Below, one piece after another: positions 63,538 to 64,000 of a DNA stretch of 64,000 nucleotides. The number at the start of each line of letters is the position of its first letter. The first letter of the stretch is position 1. The stretch lies in the NCBI GenBank assembly GCA_005281725.1, contig SSBO01000012.1, positions 8,283,099 through 8,347,098 of the forward strand, read 5' to 3'. This DNA is from Wuchereria bancrofti (lineage: Eukaryota; Nematoda; Chromadorea; Rhabditida; Onchocercidae). The translations under genes and the position numbers were made by a program. Below the pieces are notes generated by a model, which saw only the letters and a list, made by a program, of their open reading frames with translations, was not told the origin of the DNA and made no database searches.

Positions 63538-64000
63538 ATGCGACAACAATCCTATTATCCTTTACCATTTTTTCTTGTCTTATTCATACCTACTTCCTTG
63601 TTTCTTCCAGGTAAGGTATCACTGATACATTTTTCTTTTTTCTCATCCTTTTTTTTTTCAATTTTGATGAGCTCGAATCCTTATTTTTTTCTTTGCAGCT
63701 CAAATTTAAAATTCAATCCTTCAATTTGAAAATGGTCTAGTATATGCCGCTTTTGAAATAAATTTCTTCCACTTTTAATCATCACACCAAAATTGGCAGA
63801 ATTTTTTTTTAAATGATGTTTTCTCAGTAACAAATTTAACTTTGGTGGATGGCTTAAGTTGCGGGGAACAAAGTTTTTCTGCGTCAAGCGCTGATCTTGG
63901 CTTCTTACATATCATTCAGAGGATTGCTATTTTGGCTCCATTATCGTTATTTTATGTATATATTGATATTAGTGATGATCATACTGCCAAAATTCAGCTA
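63538..64000 (+). CDS. 5' part of a secreted or membrane protein, cut by window end
   Basis: Exon 1 (63538-63610) encodes MRQQSYYPLPFFLVLFIPTS and ends at a GTAAGG donor in phase 1: a clear signal peptide. Exon 2 starts at 63828 after TTCTCAG and stays open to the window edge (VTNLTLVDGLSCGEQSFSAS and about 38 more residues, including a hydrophobic IAILAPLSLFYVY stretch). An Asn-Leu-Thr glycosylation site is near the start. A nearer acceptor at 63699 would give an immediate stop. The family is not recognised; a receptor ectodomain or secreted protein is possible. Confidence 0.5.

Noticed and set aside
1..64000. Integrated virus, Wolbachia-derived insert, full transposon, rRNA, tRNA or CRISPR array
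   Set aside because: No reverse transcriptase, integrase, transposase, bacterial-style gene block, cloverleaf or spaced repeats were seen by eye; a tRNA scan and transposon library search could still find diverged copies.

Overview
The window is nuclear DNA from a nematode: AT-rich, intron-rich, with GT-AG introns, TTTCAG-type 3' splice sites and probable spliced-leader acceptors a few bases before start codons. Gene content (a cuticle collagen relic, DYF-11, TAP-1, BCC-1, a C6-like secreted protein) fits a nematode. The base composition, long introns and gene deserts suggest a parasitic clade III (filaria-like) species, but that is inference. I saw no bacterial operon, CRISPR array, rRNA or tRNA. 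Genes were rebuilt by hand from splice sites, reading phase and recalled family similarity; no search was run.

Left part (1-17.4 kb, + strand): a decayed cuticle collagen (1664-3453); a complete 10-exon IFT54/dyf-11 ciliary gene (5739-9539); a small secreted cysteine-containing protein (11931-12714); and a TAB1/tap-1-like pseudophosphatase gene with a very large low-complexity insertion (13633-17382, 5' exon not found).

Middle (19.6-35 kb, - strand): a complete 10-exon BPI/LBP/CETP-family lipid-binding protein (24278 to 19616) and a complete 18-exon Bicaudal-C/bcc-1 RNA-binding gene with KH and SAM domains (34984 to 29416). An AT-rich desert of nearly 8 kb follows, holding one exon-like relic, then a C6-like secreted protein (44221 to 42905), an orphan membrane-protein exon and an orphan + strand exon.

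Right part (48.2-61.3 kb, - strand): a same-strand series, read in order of transcription: a 228-residue coiled-coil protein of unknown function (61313 to 57301); a first exon only 158 bases downstream that may begin a second cistron; the p47-type p97/CDC-48 cofactor ubxn-2 (55706 to 53112); complex I subunit NDUFA12 (52335 to 51302); and a secreted cysteine-rich protein (50734 to 48218). Some neighbours may share an operon. A new + strand secreted or membrane protein starts at 63538 and runs off the window.

Most notable points: two strong and two weaker GC-AG introns; a 40-bp perfect palindrome at 60894-60933; a start-stop uORF overlapping the start codon of the BPI-family gene; loss of the GXXG loop in all but one KH domain of the Bicaudal-C protein; and several unrecognised secreted or coiled-coil proteins. 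I found no convincing evidence of a wholly new multi-gene system.
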